NCBI GenBank assembly: GCA_024275255.1
Contig: JAJRZL010000330.1
Coordinates: 1-32,192 of the forward strand
Direction: 5' to 3'
From: Candidatus Zixiibacteriota bacterium
GTDB lineage: Bacteria > Zixibacteria > MSB-5A5 > GN15 > FEB-12
DNA length: 32,192 nt
Position numbers and translations under genes: made by a program
Shown here: in pieces, positions 23,676-32,090 of the stretch
Layout: each line of letters opens with the position of its first letter
How positions within the stretch are numbered: the first letter of the stretch is position 1
The notes under the pieces: generated by a model
Told to the model about the DNA's origin: nothing
Seen by the model: only the letters and a program-made list of their open reading frames with translations
Database searches by the model: none

Positions 23676-26183
23676 TCAGACCTTTTCGACTTTCACCGCA
23701 CACTTTTTGTAGTCCGGTTCCTTCGAAATGGGATCATACTGGTCCAGCGTGATCTCATTCACCATCCGGGTTTCATCAAAAAACGGGATAAATACCAGGC
23801 CCTTCTGAGGGACGGAACGTCCCCCGATATCAGCCGGGAAGACAACACTGCCCCGACGAGAGGATATTCGCACTAAATCACCACGCTTGATACCCATTTT
23901 CCGGGCATCATCTTCATTGAGATTGACCACTGCCCGCGGTACGGCGCGACGAAGCTCCGGCACCCGCATGGTCATCGTACCGGTATGCCAGTGTTCCAGC
24001 ACCCTGCCGGTACACAACCAGAACGGGTATTCATTATCAGGTGATTCTCCCGGCGGCTCATAAGGAACTGCCAGTACCGTAGCCCGGTAATCATTTTTAC
24101 TCGCTTTGTAGAACACTATTCCATCTTTGAAACTACGTTCGGGGTGTTCCTTGATAAACTTGGCTGCATACGGGTCATACCTCGCATTGTACCGCCATTT
24201 CACCGAGACAAAGCCGTTGGGTTCTGTGTTTTCAATATCTGCCCAGACATCGCTGAAGTCTTTCTTGCCGTTGACCGCTTTTGACTTGGCAACATAGGGC
24301 CAGCACACCCCATGTTCTTCACGTATGACATTGTACGGAGCAAGATCCTTCCCGATTCCGAGAGTAAAGCTGCGGTATTCATCCCACATTTCTTCGTAGT
24401 AATTATCCGGGTTGTAATTGTAAATAATATCGGCAACGGTCCGGTTGGCATCTACTTTCAACCGTTTTGCCACTTCCCACATCTGCCATATCTCCGTACG
24501 GGCTTCACCAGGTGAATCGGCAATCTTATTCCAGTGCTGGGTCCGACGCTCCGCATTACCATACGCACCTTCTTTTTCGACCCACATAGCCGATGGCAAG
24601 ACAACATCGGCAACTTCAGTCGAACGAGTGGGATACACATCGGAAACGATGATAAAAATATCACGCTCTTTCGCTGCCTTAGTGAAACGATTCAAATTCG
24701 GCATCGAATGAAATGGATTCGTCACCTGTGTCCAGAGCAGCTTTATCTGACCGTTGTCAATAGCCCGGAACATTTCAATAGTATGCAATCCGACTTTCGG
24801 ATTAATTTTTTCTACAGGTATCTTCCAAATCTTGGCGGCAATTTCGCGATGTTTTGCCACTTTGACCACCATGTCTGCAGGCAGTCGATGTACAAATGTG
24901 CCTACCTCACGAGCAGTACCGCAGGCACTCGGTTGACCGGTCAGTGAAAACGGTCCCTGACCCGGCTTGGCAATCTTTCCGGTCAACAAGTGAATATTGT
25001 ACACCAGATGATTAACCCAGGTACCGCGCGTATGCTGGTTGAATCCCATGGTCCAGTATGAACAGACCTTACGGTTGGGATCAGAGATAAGCTTGGCGGC
25101 TTCCCTGAGTTTTTCAACCGGCACACCGGACAGTTTCGAGGTATATTTTGCCGTATAGGTAGAGACAAATTTCTTGTACTCATCGAAACTAATCTTTTCC
25201 ATCTTCCCGGCAGTTTTGGGAATATCAGCTCCTTTGTCTTTCAAACCATACCCGATATTAGTTTCACCTTTTTTGAACACAAGGTTGTCCTTGACAAAAT
25301 CTTCATCGTACAACTTGTTTTTGATAATGTAGTTTGCAAAATAGTTGGCAATCGCCAAATCAGTTTGCGGTTTGAATTCCAAATACAAGTCAGCTTCTTC
25401 CGAAACACGGGTAAACTGTGTTCCGAGATCAACTATTTTCACCCGGTCAGGGTTTTTCAGTTTCGTATCAATGATACGCGAGAACAACACTGGGTGCATT
25501 TCCGCCATGTTGGCACCCCAGGTGAAAAAGGTATCGGCATGTTCGATATCTTCGTATGTACCCATCGGCTCGTCCGATTGGAATGTCCGCATAAATGCCG
25601 CAACCGCACTTGCCATGCACATCCGCGCATTCGGGTCGATATTATTGGAGCCGACACCATCCTTGGAAATAAAGCCCAACCCCGCTTTCATGAATTTAAC
25701 AGCGGCGTACCCTTCAAAAATTGTCCACTGCCCGGTACCGAACATTGCCACCGCATCAGAGCCGTCACGCTTGAGAATCTCTTCATACTTTTTCGCAATT
25801 AAATCAAGCGCTTCATCCCAGGTGGCACTGACCAGTTTGCCATTCTTACGAATAAGCGGAGTGGTAAGGCGGTCTTTTCCATAAAGGATTTTCGAAAGGA
25901 AATACCCTTTAATACAATTCAGTCCCTTATTCGACCAGCACTCCGGATCCCCCTTGGTAGCCACTACTTTCCCGTTTTTCCTGCCTACCAGCACCCCACA
26001 ACCGACACCACAGAATCGACAAACCGACTTATCCCATTTAATACCCAGCGCATCGATTTCACCGCCTATTTTTTGTACCAGCGGTTCGCCTTTTTCCTTT
26101 TTTCCACAGGAAACCAGCAATGAGGATACAGCTAATGACGCAGCGGTGGATTTAATAAAATCCCGTCTGTCCATAGCTCCCAT
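23676..26183 (-). CDS. napA: NapA, periplasmic nitrate reductase catalytic subunit (Tat signal with lipobox)
   Basis: 835 residues from ATG 26183, chosen because AAGGAGAG lies just upstream; ATG 26174 is possible and an upstream frame extension is not. Reduces nitrate to nitrite at a molybdenum bis-MGD centre. The N-terminus has the Tat motif DRRDFIK (5-11) and then SLLVSCGKK, a good lipobox with Cys at 26. The [4Fe-4S] Cys residues are at 55, 58, 62 and 90 (CRFCGVGC...CIKGYF). The Mo ligand Cys is in NARMCMASAV at 189. Further family blocks are WGANMAEMHPVLF, GTWVNHLVYN, HLLTGKIAKPGQGPFSLTGQ, ADVVLPSAMWVEKEGAYGNA, TGRVLEHWHTGTMTMRVPEL. Complete. Follows napD by 37 bases. Confidence 0.96.
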   Translation of the reverse strand: MGAMDRRDFIKSTAASLAVSSLLVSCGKKEKGEPLVQKIGGEIDALGIKWDKSVCRFCGVGCGVLVGRKNGKVVATKGDPECWSNKGLNCIKGYFLSKILYGKDRLTTPLIRKNGKLVSATWDEALDLIAKKYEEILKRDGSDAVAMFGTGQWTIFEGYAAVKFMKAGLGFISKDGVGSNNIDPNARMCMASAVAAFMRTFQSDEPMGTYEDIEHADTFFTWGANMAEMHPVLFSRIIDTKLKNPDRVKIVDLGTQFTRVSEEADLYLEFKPQTDLAIANYFANYIIKNKLYDEDFVKDNLVFKKGETNIGYGLKDKGADIPKTAGKMEKISFDEYKKFVSTYTAKYTSKLSGVPVEKLREAAKLISDPNRKVCSYWTMGFNQHTRGTWVNHLVYNIHLLTGKIAKPGQGPFSLTGQPSACGTAREVGTFVHRLPADMVVKVAKHREIAAKIWKIPVEKINPKVGLHTIEMFRAIDNGQIKLLWTQVTNPFHSMPNLNRFTKAAKERDIFIIVSDVYPTRSTEVADVVLPSAMWVEKEGAYGNAERRTQHWNKIADSPGEARTEIWQMWEVAKRLKVDANRTVADIIYNYNPDNYYEEMWDEYRSFTLGIGKDLAPYNVIREEHGVCWPYVAKSKAVNGKKDFSDVWADIENTEPNGFVSVKWRYNARYDPYAAKFIKEHPERSFKDGIVFYKASKNDYRATVLAVPYEPPGESPDNEYPFWLCTGRVLEHWHTGTMTMRVPELRRAVPRAVVNLNEDDARKMGIKRGDLVRISSRRGSVVFPADIGGRSVPQKGLVFIPFFDETRMVNEITLDQYDPISKEPDYKKCAVKVEKV

Positions 26184-26220
26184 ACCAAACTCTCCTTTCC
26201 ATTGTATCTGTATATATCTG

Positions 26221-26472
26221 TTATTGATTTTCTTCCTGTTTTTGTTCGTCTTCAAAAAAATGAGAAACAAGCTCTACATTGAGTATTCCATCTAATGATT
26301 GTATTTCCGATGCAATAGTCACCGCCTCTTCGGTGGAATCCGTTTCTAAGACAATAGCCAGCTTGGAATCCTGTTTTTCAACAATTTCTATCTTGGGCAT
26401 CTTTCCAATGGAATCACAAACGGCATCAAAAGCTGTAGGGCTTGAACTTATGACAAGACTTGATATAACCAT
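26221..26472 (-). CDS. napD: NapD, NapA signal-peptide-binding chaperone
   Basis: 83 residues from ATG 26472 with AGGAGAA eight bases upstream; the longer frame to 26547 has no start signal. Small ferredoxin-like-fold cytoplasmic protein which in the family binds the Tat signal of NapA and delays export until the cofactor is inserted. Features are MVISSLVISSSPTAFDAVCD, a helix, then KIEIVEKQDSKLAIVLET, a second helix (TEEAVTIASEIQSLDGI) and a final strand (LNVELVSHFF) with an acidic/Gln tail. First gene of the nap operon. Confidence 0.88.
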   Translation of the reverse strand: MVISSLVISSSPTAFDAVCDSIGKMPKIEIVEKQDSKLAIVLETDSTEEAVTIASEIQSLDGILNVELVSHFFEDEQKQEENQ

Positions 26473-26574
26473 GCAGCTATTCTCCTGTTTGGTTTGTTTG
26501 CAATAAAATCGATAACGGTAAGGTGAACCGGCTAACGAGATTACCACAACTCATATACGACAAAATCGCTCTTT

Positions 26575-26603
26575 TATATATCAATATAATTGACCTGAGT
26601 CAA
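26575..26603 (-). promoter_or_regulatory. nap promoter overlapped by an FNR/CRP-type palindrome
   Basis: Minus strand TTGACT (26603-26598), 17-base spacer, TATATA (26580-26575). The palindrome TTGACCTGAGTCAA (26590-26603) coincides with the -35 element; it matches the family pattern TTGAY-N4-RTCAA of FNR/DNR-like regulators. The leader to napD would be about 95 nt. Overlap with -35 suggests either repression or an activator contacting polymerase from a variant position. Confidence 0.55.
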
Positions 26604-26659
26604 GATTTTGTGAAAAAATACACTTACTGTAGAATAAAAACCGAGCAGGAGTCAATAAA

Positions 26660-26687
26660 AAACTCTCGTCTGGGTAAACGAGAGTTT
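26660..26687 (-). terminator. Rho-independent terminator of the dnaE-thioredoxin operon
   Basis: 10-bp perfect stem AAACTCTCGT / ACGAGAGTTT, 8-base loop, followed on the minus strand by a run of T (TTTTTTATTG). It lies about 30 bases after the stop at 26718 and separates this operon from the nap promoter. Confidence 0.88.
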
Positions 26688-26717
26688 CATAGATTCACAA
26701 AGTCGGTATCGGGCTGG

Positions 26718-27272
26718 TTATAAAATAGATTCGAACGCTTTCTTAAAGGCTTCGTATCCTCGCATACCGATAAACTTCTCAACAACTTTCCCGTTGCGAT
26801 CGACAAAAATAGTCGTGGGTACACTGGAAATCTTGAACTTATAGGCAACTTCATTGTTAGCCATAAGCATCACCCATTCCATCCCGTTCTTCTTGGAAAA
26901 TGCCCGTACTTTTTCCGGGGTATCACGAACCGCCAACCCGACAATTTCCACACCCTTGGGATGATATTCCTTGTACAGACGGACCAAATCCGGGATTTCC
27001 TTCCGACAGGGCGGGCACCATGTTCCCCAGAAATTTATCACTAACGGTTGTTTACCAACCCAGGTTGAGGAGTTTTGCATATTCCCATCTAAGTCACTGG
27101 CTGTAAATTGTAAGACAGACGCATCCGATTGAGCGACAGGGGTAGTACTCGGATAGTTTTCTGTTGTAGTCGTTTTGGTCGTGTTTTTTGACTGCGCTTT
27201 TTCACTGCTGCACGAAACAACAAAAAGAGTTGCTGAAAACAGCACAAAAGCCGTTACAAGAACCTTCATCAT
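26718..27272 (-). CDS. TlpA/ResA-type thiol-disulfide oxidoreductase, lipoprotein
   Basis: 184 residues from ATG 27272, which has AAAGG seven bases upstream; ATG 27287 or 27269 are alternatives. Lipoprotein signal with lipobox LFVVSCSS (Cys 21), then a Thr/Ser-rich linker (about 25-50), then a thioredoxin fold. Active site GTWCPPC (Cys 86 and 89), the TlpA-specific loop KEIPDLVRLYKEY, and the cis-Pro segment SSVPTTIFVDRNGKVV. Probably reduces disulfides outside the cytoplasmic membrane, for example apocytochrome c cysteines. NapB in the neighbouring operon is a candidate client, by inference only. Last gene of the dnaE operon, before the terminator at 26660-26687. Confidence 0.88.
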   Translation of the reverse strand: MMKVLVTAFVLFSATLFVVSCSSEKAQSKNTTKTTTTENYPSTTPVAQSDASVLQFTASDLDGNMQNSSTWVGKQPLVINFWGTWCPPCRKEIPDLVRLYKEYHPKGVEIVGLAVRDTPEKVRAFSKKNGMEWVMLMANNEVAYKFKISSVPTTIFVDRNGKVVEKFIGMRGYEAFKKAFESIL

Positions 27273-27294
27273 GTTCAAACCTTTCATCACCAAA

Positions 27295-27849
27295 TTACTT
27301 CTTTTCTTTTTTATCTGGGGGTTGTTGCTGTGTACGGGTGGAATCATACTTGTATTCTTTCACAAACATCAGCGCATCAAGCATGATATTGGTCGGCTTA
27401 TATCCGTTTATCGCACCCAGCTTTGTACCATCGGGCTTCAAAAACCAGAAGGTCGGATAGCCACGGACACCAAACTCACGGGCAGTAAGGTTTTTTTCCG
27501 TAATTTTGTAGCCATCGATATCCAACTCCCGCTTGGAATCACCATCAACTTTGACCGGAATAAAATCATTATTGAGAATCTCGATAACTTTTGGATCAGA
27601 GAATGTTTCTTTATCCATTTTTTTACACCATCCGCACCATTTTGTACTGAAATCGATAAATACATGTTTATCTTCCTTTTTGGCGCGTTTTAACCCGACA
27701 TCATAGGATGTCCACTGGATACCTTCTTTCGATCCGGACTTTTTGGTAGTTTCTTTTTCAGCGGTAAACGTATCACCGGCAATTACCAAAAAAGCCATAA
27801 TAAAAAGAAAAAATGTTGCTGCAGATACTTTTTTCATCAAAGAATGCAT
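27295..27849 (-). CDS. Exported thioredoxin-fold protein (WCGWC active site)
   Basis: 184 residues. The signal peptide (about 6-30, hydrophobic FFLFIMAFLVIAG) is followed by a charged Lys-rich linker and a thioredoxin-like domain of the DUF255/thioredoxin_7 kind: VFIDFSTKWCGWCKKMD (active Cys 72 and 75), ETFSDPKVIEILNNDFI, FGVRGYPTFWFLKPDG with the cis-Pro, and a basic tail (QQQPPDKKEKK). Such proteins act as thiol reductases in the envelope; the substrate is unknown. ATG 27849 has AGGAC upstream and lies 15 bases after the dnaE stop, so it is probably co-transcribed with dnaE. The second thioredoxin-fold gene follows directly. Confidence 0.85.
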   Translation of the reverse strand: MHSLMKKVSAATFFLFIMAFLVIAGDTFTAEKETTKKSGSKEGIQWTSYDVGLKRAKKEDKHVFIDFSTKWCGWCKKMDKETFSDPKVIEILNNDFIPVKVDGDSKRELDIDGYKITEKNLTAREFGVRGYPTFWFLKPDGTKLGAINGYKPTNIMLDALMFVKEYKYDSTRTQQQPPDKKEKK

Positions 27850-27864
27850 TGTACGTCCTACTAT

Positions 27865-30800
27865 TTAGACATTTTCTTTCCTGTTTAATGGTCTCAAATA
27901 TGCTTTTGATTCACCTAATATTTCTTTCAAATTGTCAAGCAGACTGAAATCAGGTGTAACAGCATATTTTCGCGATTTTATATACACTTCCGAACTATTT
28001 TCTTTCGCCACCAATAAAACCGGGGTGCTTCCTCCATATTTTTCAAGCACTGTCAACGCTTCCTCAATTAAAGGCTCTGAGCACTCCGGGTCAATCTTTA
28101 TAACCAGTTGACAATTGAATCGTTCCGAAAGCTTTTCCAGTGGTAATACTTCCGTAGCGATTATCTTGGACGCTTCACCTTCCCGGGTGGAAACCCGCCC
28201 GGTAACCAAAACCATCTGATCTACATTAATATATTCTTTACTTTTATCGTAACAATCAGAGAATAAAATAAGTTCGGCAATTCCCATATAATCCTCAAGG
28301 GTAACAAACGCCATCATATTGCCTTTTTTATCCAGCATTTTTTTTACGGCAGAGATAATTCCCCCAAGGGTAACTTCCCGTCCATCAGGCACTTGCTTCA
28401 ACCGATCGGTGGACATGTTGGTGAATGATTTCAATACATCACGGTAATTATCCAGCGGATGCCCGGAAATAAAAAAGCCTAATGTAGCCTTTTCCTGGGC
28501 AAGTTTCTTGTCGTTAGGCCAGTCTTCGATATCCGGCAAAGGAGGCGCCACCCGAACAACAGCTCCACTGCCATCTGTAAATAAATCATGGGTAGCTGCC
28601 TGCTCGGCAACTTTGTGACCAAACTCCAGCACCGCTTCAACCACGGCAAATTTTTGTGCCCGAGTGCCCTCCAGCGAATCACAAGCCCCGGCGGAAATGA
28701 GTGACTCCAGGGTTCTTCGGTTTAACGACCGAATAGGTACCCTGCTTACCAAATCTGCAAGATCTCGAAAAGCACCGTTTTTCAACCGTTCCTTTACAAT
28801 AGCCATTGCCGGACCTTCACCGACATTTTTCACCGCTTGCAAGCCAAACCTAACTTTTCCATCAACAACAGAAAAGTCGGATTTTGAATAGTTCACATCG
28901 GGCGGCAAAACCTCAATACCCATTCGGCGGCATTCTTCAAGCAGCACATATACCCGGTCGGTGTCATTTATTTCCGAAGTCATCAACGCTGCCATGAACT
29001 CCTGCGGATAGTACCGTTTGAGCCAGGCTGTTTGATAAGCAATATACGCATAACAGGTCGCATGGGCTTTGTTGAAACCGTAGCGGGCAAAGGTTTCTAT
29101 CTGGTGAAATACTTTTTCGGAAATCTTCCTGTCAATATTTCGGGCATCGGCTCCCTCGAGGAATTCCTTTTTCTGGGCAGCCATCAAATCAGCATCTTTT
29201 TTCCCCATCGCCTTACGCAACAGGTCAGCTTTGCCCATGGAATACCCTGCCAGCACATTGGCAATCTTGAGTACCTGCTCCTGAAAAACAATAACCCCGT
29301 AAGTCGCCCCCAGTATTTTTTCAAGGCTCGGATGCAGATATTCTACTTTGTTTTTTCCATGTTTGCGCTCGATAAAGGTATCAATAACACCGCCATCAAG
29401 AGGACCGGGGCGGTACAACGCATTCATGACGGTTAAATCGCTGAATGTTTCCGGGTGCAACTTCCTGAGATAATCACGCATACCGGGAGATTCAAACTGG
29501 AAAATACCGATTGTCTCTCCCCGGGCAAACAGGGCATATACTTCGGCATCATCGAGCGGCACATGGTCGATATCTATCTGCGCATCAGGATAATTTTCAT
29601 GTATCATCCTGATAGCGTCATCAATCACGGTCAGGGTACGCAACCCCAGGAAATCCATTTTTAACAAGCCGATTTTCTCGACCATTTTCATGTCATACTG
29701 GGTTGTAATTTCGTTTTTACTCCCTTTGAACAAGGGAGCATAATTGGTCAAAGCCGAAGGCGCTATGACAACCCCGGCAGCATGAGTAGAGCAGTGACGA
29801 GTAAGACCTTCGAGTGTTAAAGCATATTCCAGCAACTGGTTTACCCGTTTGTCCTTTTCCCGCAACTCCTTCAGTTCCGGGACTTCTTTCAAAGCCTCGT
29901 TCAGTGTAATTCCGGGTTTTTCGGGAACCATTTTGGCTATCTTATCGACTTCCCCATACGGCATAGCCAGCACCCTGCCCACATCACGAATAACACCGCG
30001 AGCTGCCATCGTGCCGAAGGTGATAATCTGGCAAACATTCTCTTCGCCGTACTTGTCGATAACATACTTGATAATTTTATCACGTCCGCGATCGGCAAAG
30101 TCGATGTCAATATCGGGCATGGAAATACGTTCGGGATTCAGGAACCGCTCAAACAGCAGTTCAAACTTGAGGGGGTCGATATTGGTAATTTTCAGCGCAT
30201 ACGATACCAGCGAACCCGCTGCCGAACCCCGTCCGGGACCAACCGGGATACTCTGAGAACGAGCGTAGTCACAAAAATCTTTTACAATCAGAAAGTACCC
30301 GGCATAGCCCATTTGTTTAATCACACCCAGTTCATAATCAAGACGCTGCATGACTTCATCGGTCAGCTCCGGGTATCGCTCTTGCAAACCTTCTATACAT
30401 AAATGCCGCAGGTAAATATCGGCATCGGTGAATGTTTCAGGTATCGGGAAAACCGGCAACAGCAACTTGCCCATTTCCAACTCAAGGTTGCAGGCTTCAG
30501 CAATACGAACGGTATTTTCCAGCGCTTGCGGGAAGTCGCCAAAAGTCTCCCGCATCTCTTCTTCGGATTTGAAATACAACTGGTCGGTATTGTATCGCAT
30601 CCGCCCGCTGTCCCCGACCATCTTCCCGGTCTGGATACACAACAGGGCATCATGCGCTTCAGCATCCTTTTGCTGCAGGTAATGGCAATCATTGGTTACC
30701 ACCAGCGGAATACCTGTCTCGCGGGCTATGGCATCAATTTTTGGAATAAGCTGCTGCTCTTTTTCCAAGCCGTGATTTTGTATTTCAAGGAAGAAATTCC

Positions 30801-31317
30801 CCTCACCAAAGATATCCTGCAATTCGTACGCTACCGCAACCGCCGCATCAGTTTTACCCTGGAGTAAATACCAGTTGACCTCACCTTTCAGACAGGCAGA
30901 GGTAGCAATGAGCCCCTCACTGTGCTGACGCAATAGTTCCTTATCAATACGCGGTCGATGATAGAACCCTTCAAGATATCCCGCCGAACACAACTTTATC
31001 AGGTTACGATAACCGACAATATTTTTCACCAGCAGCACCAGATGGAACCCGCCATCGGGATATTGGTTTGACGGCTTTTTCTCGAACCGACTACCACCCG
31101 CTACATAGGTTTCACACCCGACAATCGGTTTGAGACCCGCTTTCTGCGCTTTCATGTAGAACTCGATTGCCCCGAACATGTTTCCATGATCGGTAATTGC
31201 CAGGGCAGGCATTTTATATTCTTTTGCCAGCTCTATTGCATTATCAAGACGACAGGCGCCATCGAGTAAAGAATACTGGCTGTGAGTATGTAAATGTACA
31301 AAATTAGCAAACGACAT
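27865..31317 (-). CDS. dnaE: DNA polymerase III alpha subunit
   Basis: 1150 residues, complete, the usual DnaE length. Replicative polymerase. N-terminal PHP domain: FVHLHTHSQYSLLDGA, ALAITDHGNMFGAIEFY, PIVGCETYV. Polymerase palm: VGPGRGSAAGSLVSYAL and PDIDIDFADRGRDKI, with catalytic Asp at about 402 and 404; LGLRTLTVIDDA follows further on. Fingers and helix-hairpin region: YRPGPLDGGVIDTFIERKHG, VIVFQEQVLKIA, GYSMGKADLLRKAMGKKD, FNKAHATCYAYIAYQTAWLK. C-terminal OB-fold: VTLGGIISAVKKM, FVTLEDYMG. It lacks the exonuclease insertion of PolC. A -10-like TATAAT (31350-31345) stands about 30 bases before ATG 31317. Followed closely by two thioredoxin-fold genes, an unusual partner set. Confidence 0.97.
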   Translation of the reverse strand: MSFANFVHLHTHSQYSLLDGACRLDNAIELAKEYKMPALAITDHGNMFGAIEFYMKAQKAGLKPIVGCETYVAGGSRFEKKPSNQYPDGGFHLVLLVKNIVGYRNLIKLCSAGYLEGFYHRPRIDKELLRQHSEGLIATSACLKGEVNWYLLQGKTDAAVAVAYELQDIFGEGNFFLEIQNHGLEKEQQLIPKIDAIARETGIPLVVTNDCHYLQQKDAEAHDALLCIQTGKMVGDSGRMRYNTDQLYFKSEEEMRETFGDFPQALENTVRIAEACNLELEMGKLLLPVFPIPETFTDADIYLRHLCIEGLQERYPELTDEVMQRLDYELGVIKQMGYAGYFLIVKDFCDYARSQSIPVGPGRGSAAGSLVSYALKITNIDPLKFELLFERFLNPERISMPDIDIDFADRGRDKIIKYVIDKYGEENVCQIITFGTMAARGVIRDVGRVLAMPYGEVDKIAKMVPEKPGITLNEALKEVPELKELREKDKRVNQLLEYALTLEGLTRHCSTHAAGVVIAPSALTNYAPLFKGSKNEITTQYDMKMVEKIGLLKMDFLGLRTLTVIDDAIRMIHENYPDAQIDIDHVPLDDAEVYALFARGETIGIFQFESPGMRDYLRKLHPETFSDLTVMNALYRPGPLDGGVIDTFIERKHGKNKVEYLHPSLEKILGATYGVIVFQEQVLKIANVLAGYSMGKADLLRKAMGKKDADLMAAQKKEFLEGADARNIDRKISEKVFHQIETFARYGFNKAHATCYAYIAYQTAWLKRYYPQEFMAALMTSEINDTDRVYVLLEECRRMGIEVLPPDVNYSKSDFSVVDGKVRFGLQAVKNVGEGPAMAIVKERLKNGAFRDLADLVSRVPIRSLNRRTLESLISAGACDSLEGTRAQKFAVVEAVLEFGHKVAEQAATHDLFTDGSGAVVRVAPPLPDIEDWPNDKKLAQEKATLGFFISGHPLDNYRDVLKSFTNMSTDRLKQVPDGREVTLGGIISAVKKMLDKKGNMMAFVTLEDYMGIAELILFSDCYDKSKEYINVDQMVLVTGRVSTREGEASKIIATEVLPLEKLSERFNCQLVIKIDPECSEPLIEEALTVLEKYGGSTPVLLVAKENSSEVYIKSRKYAVTPDFSLLDNLKEILGESKAYLRPLNRKENV

Positions 31318-31344
31318 GCAGGTACACTACCATAAGTTATGTAT

Positions 31345-31350
31345 ATTATA
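31345..31350 (-). promoter_or_regulatory. -10 element upstream of dnaE
   Basis: A perfect TATAAT on the minus strand about 28 bases before the dnaE start. No convincing -35 hexamer at the proper distance, so only a partial promoter call. Confidence 0.35.
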
Positions 31351-31461
31351 CGTAAGAAATGGAGCTTTACTTGCCCCAAACTTTCCACAACATCAATATA
31401 CTATCAACTTATACAGAACCTGCCTGAGGTCAATCTCTTTTTGAAAATGGAGTTGTAAAAT

Positions 31462-31486
31462 ACGTTTTTCATACTGAATGAAACGT
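31462..31486 (-). terminator. Weak hairpin after cysE
   Basis: Imperfect stem (ACGTTT...CAT / ATGAAACGT with a TT bulge, loop ACTGA) about 35 bases after the cysE stop, followed on the minus strand by ATTTTAC. A modest terminator candidate between cysE and dnaE. Confidence 0.3.
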
Positions 31487-31520
31487 TAAAAAACGAAACA
31501 TACTACTCTAATATGGCTCG

Positions 31521-32090
31521 TTATTTTTCTACATGTTCCGGTCGCAATCGTGTTCGCGGCAGCTCCATATCACAGCGTACCCCATCCTGCTTGATAATCC
31601 GTGCCGGAGTCCCGGCTACAGTGCAGTTTGAAGGCACATCCCGCATCACGATAAAGCTGTTAGCACCGATTTTGACATTATCGCCAACCGTTATTGGTCC
31701 CAGCAAAGTTGCTCCTGTTCCGATATAGACATTATCCCCAAGGGTCGGGTGACGTTTGCCGTGATGTTTCCCGGTGCCGCCAAGAGTAACATTATGGAAG
31801 AGAACACAGTTTTTGCCAATTTCCGTTGTCTCACCGATTACCACCCCCATGCCATGGTCAACAAAGAACCCTGGACCAATCTTTGCCCCGGGATGGATTT
31901 CCAAACCGGTGAACCAACGATTTATCTCAGAGAGCAGACGAGGGATAAACGGGATGCCGATTCTTTCAAGAAAATGAATAAACCGATGAAAAGTGATAGC
32001 ATGGAAACCGGGATATAGTAAAAACTCGATATTCTTACATGCCGGATCATTGCGGTAGATAGCTTTGATATCTTCAATAACAGAAATCAT
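31521..32090 (-). CDS. cysE: Serine O-acetyltransferase
   Basis: 189 residues from ATG 32090; a GTG at 32114 would add eight residues. A GAGGAG sits too far from the ATG (about 16 bases) and would fall inside the longer version, so the start is open. It forms O-acetylserine from serine and acetyl-CoA, the first step of cysteine synthesis. Helical N-terminus VIEDIKAIYRNDPACKN, then left-handed beta-helix hexapeptides: GLEIHPGAKIGPGFFVDHGMG (His of DHG catalytic), VVIGETTEIG, VTLGGTGKHHGKRHPTLGD and VGDNVKIGANSFIV. Short form like the Bacillus enzyme, with an even shorter C-terminal tail than Bacillus CysE. Cytoplasmic. Confidence 0.94.
   Translation of the reverse strand: MISVIEDIKAIYRNDPACKNIEFLLYPGFHAITFHRFIHFLERIGIPFIPRLLSEINRWFTGLEIHPGAKIGPGFFVDHGMGVVIGETTEIGKNCVLFHNVTLGGTGKHHGKRHPTLGDNVYIGTGATLLGPITVGDNVKIGANSFIVMRDVPSNCTVAGTPARIIKQDGVRCDMELPRTRLRPEHVEK

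Noticed and set aside
25345-25884. Two overlapping plus-strand frames of 145-179 codons
   Set aside because: Both are antisense to the well-conserved napA; shadow frames.
27865-31317. PolC-type polymerase
   Set aside because: No exonuclease insertion in the PHP domain, and length and block order are those of DnaE.
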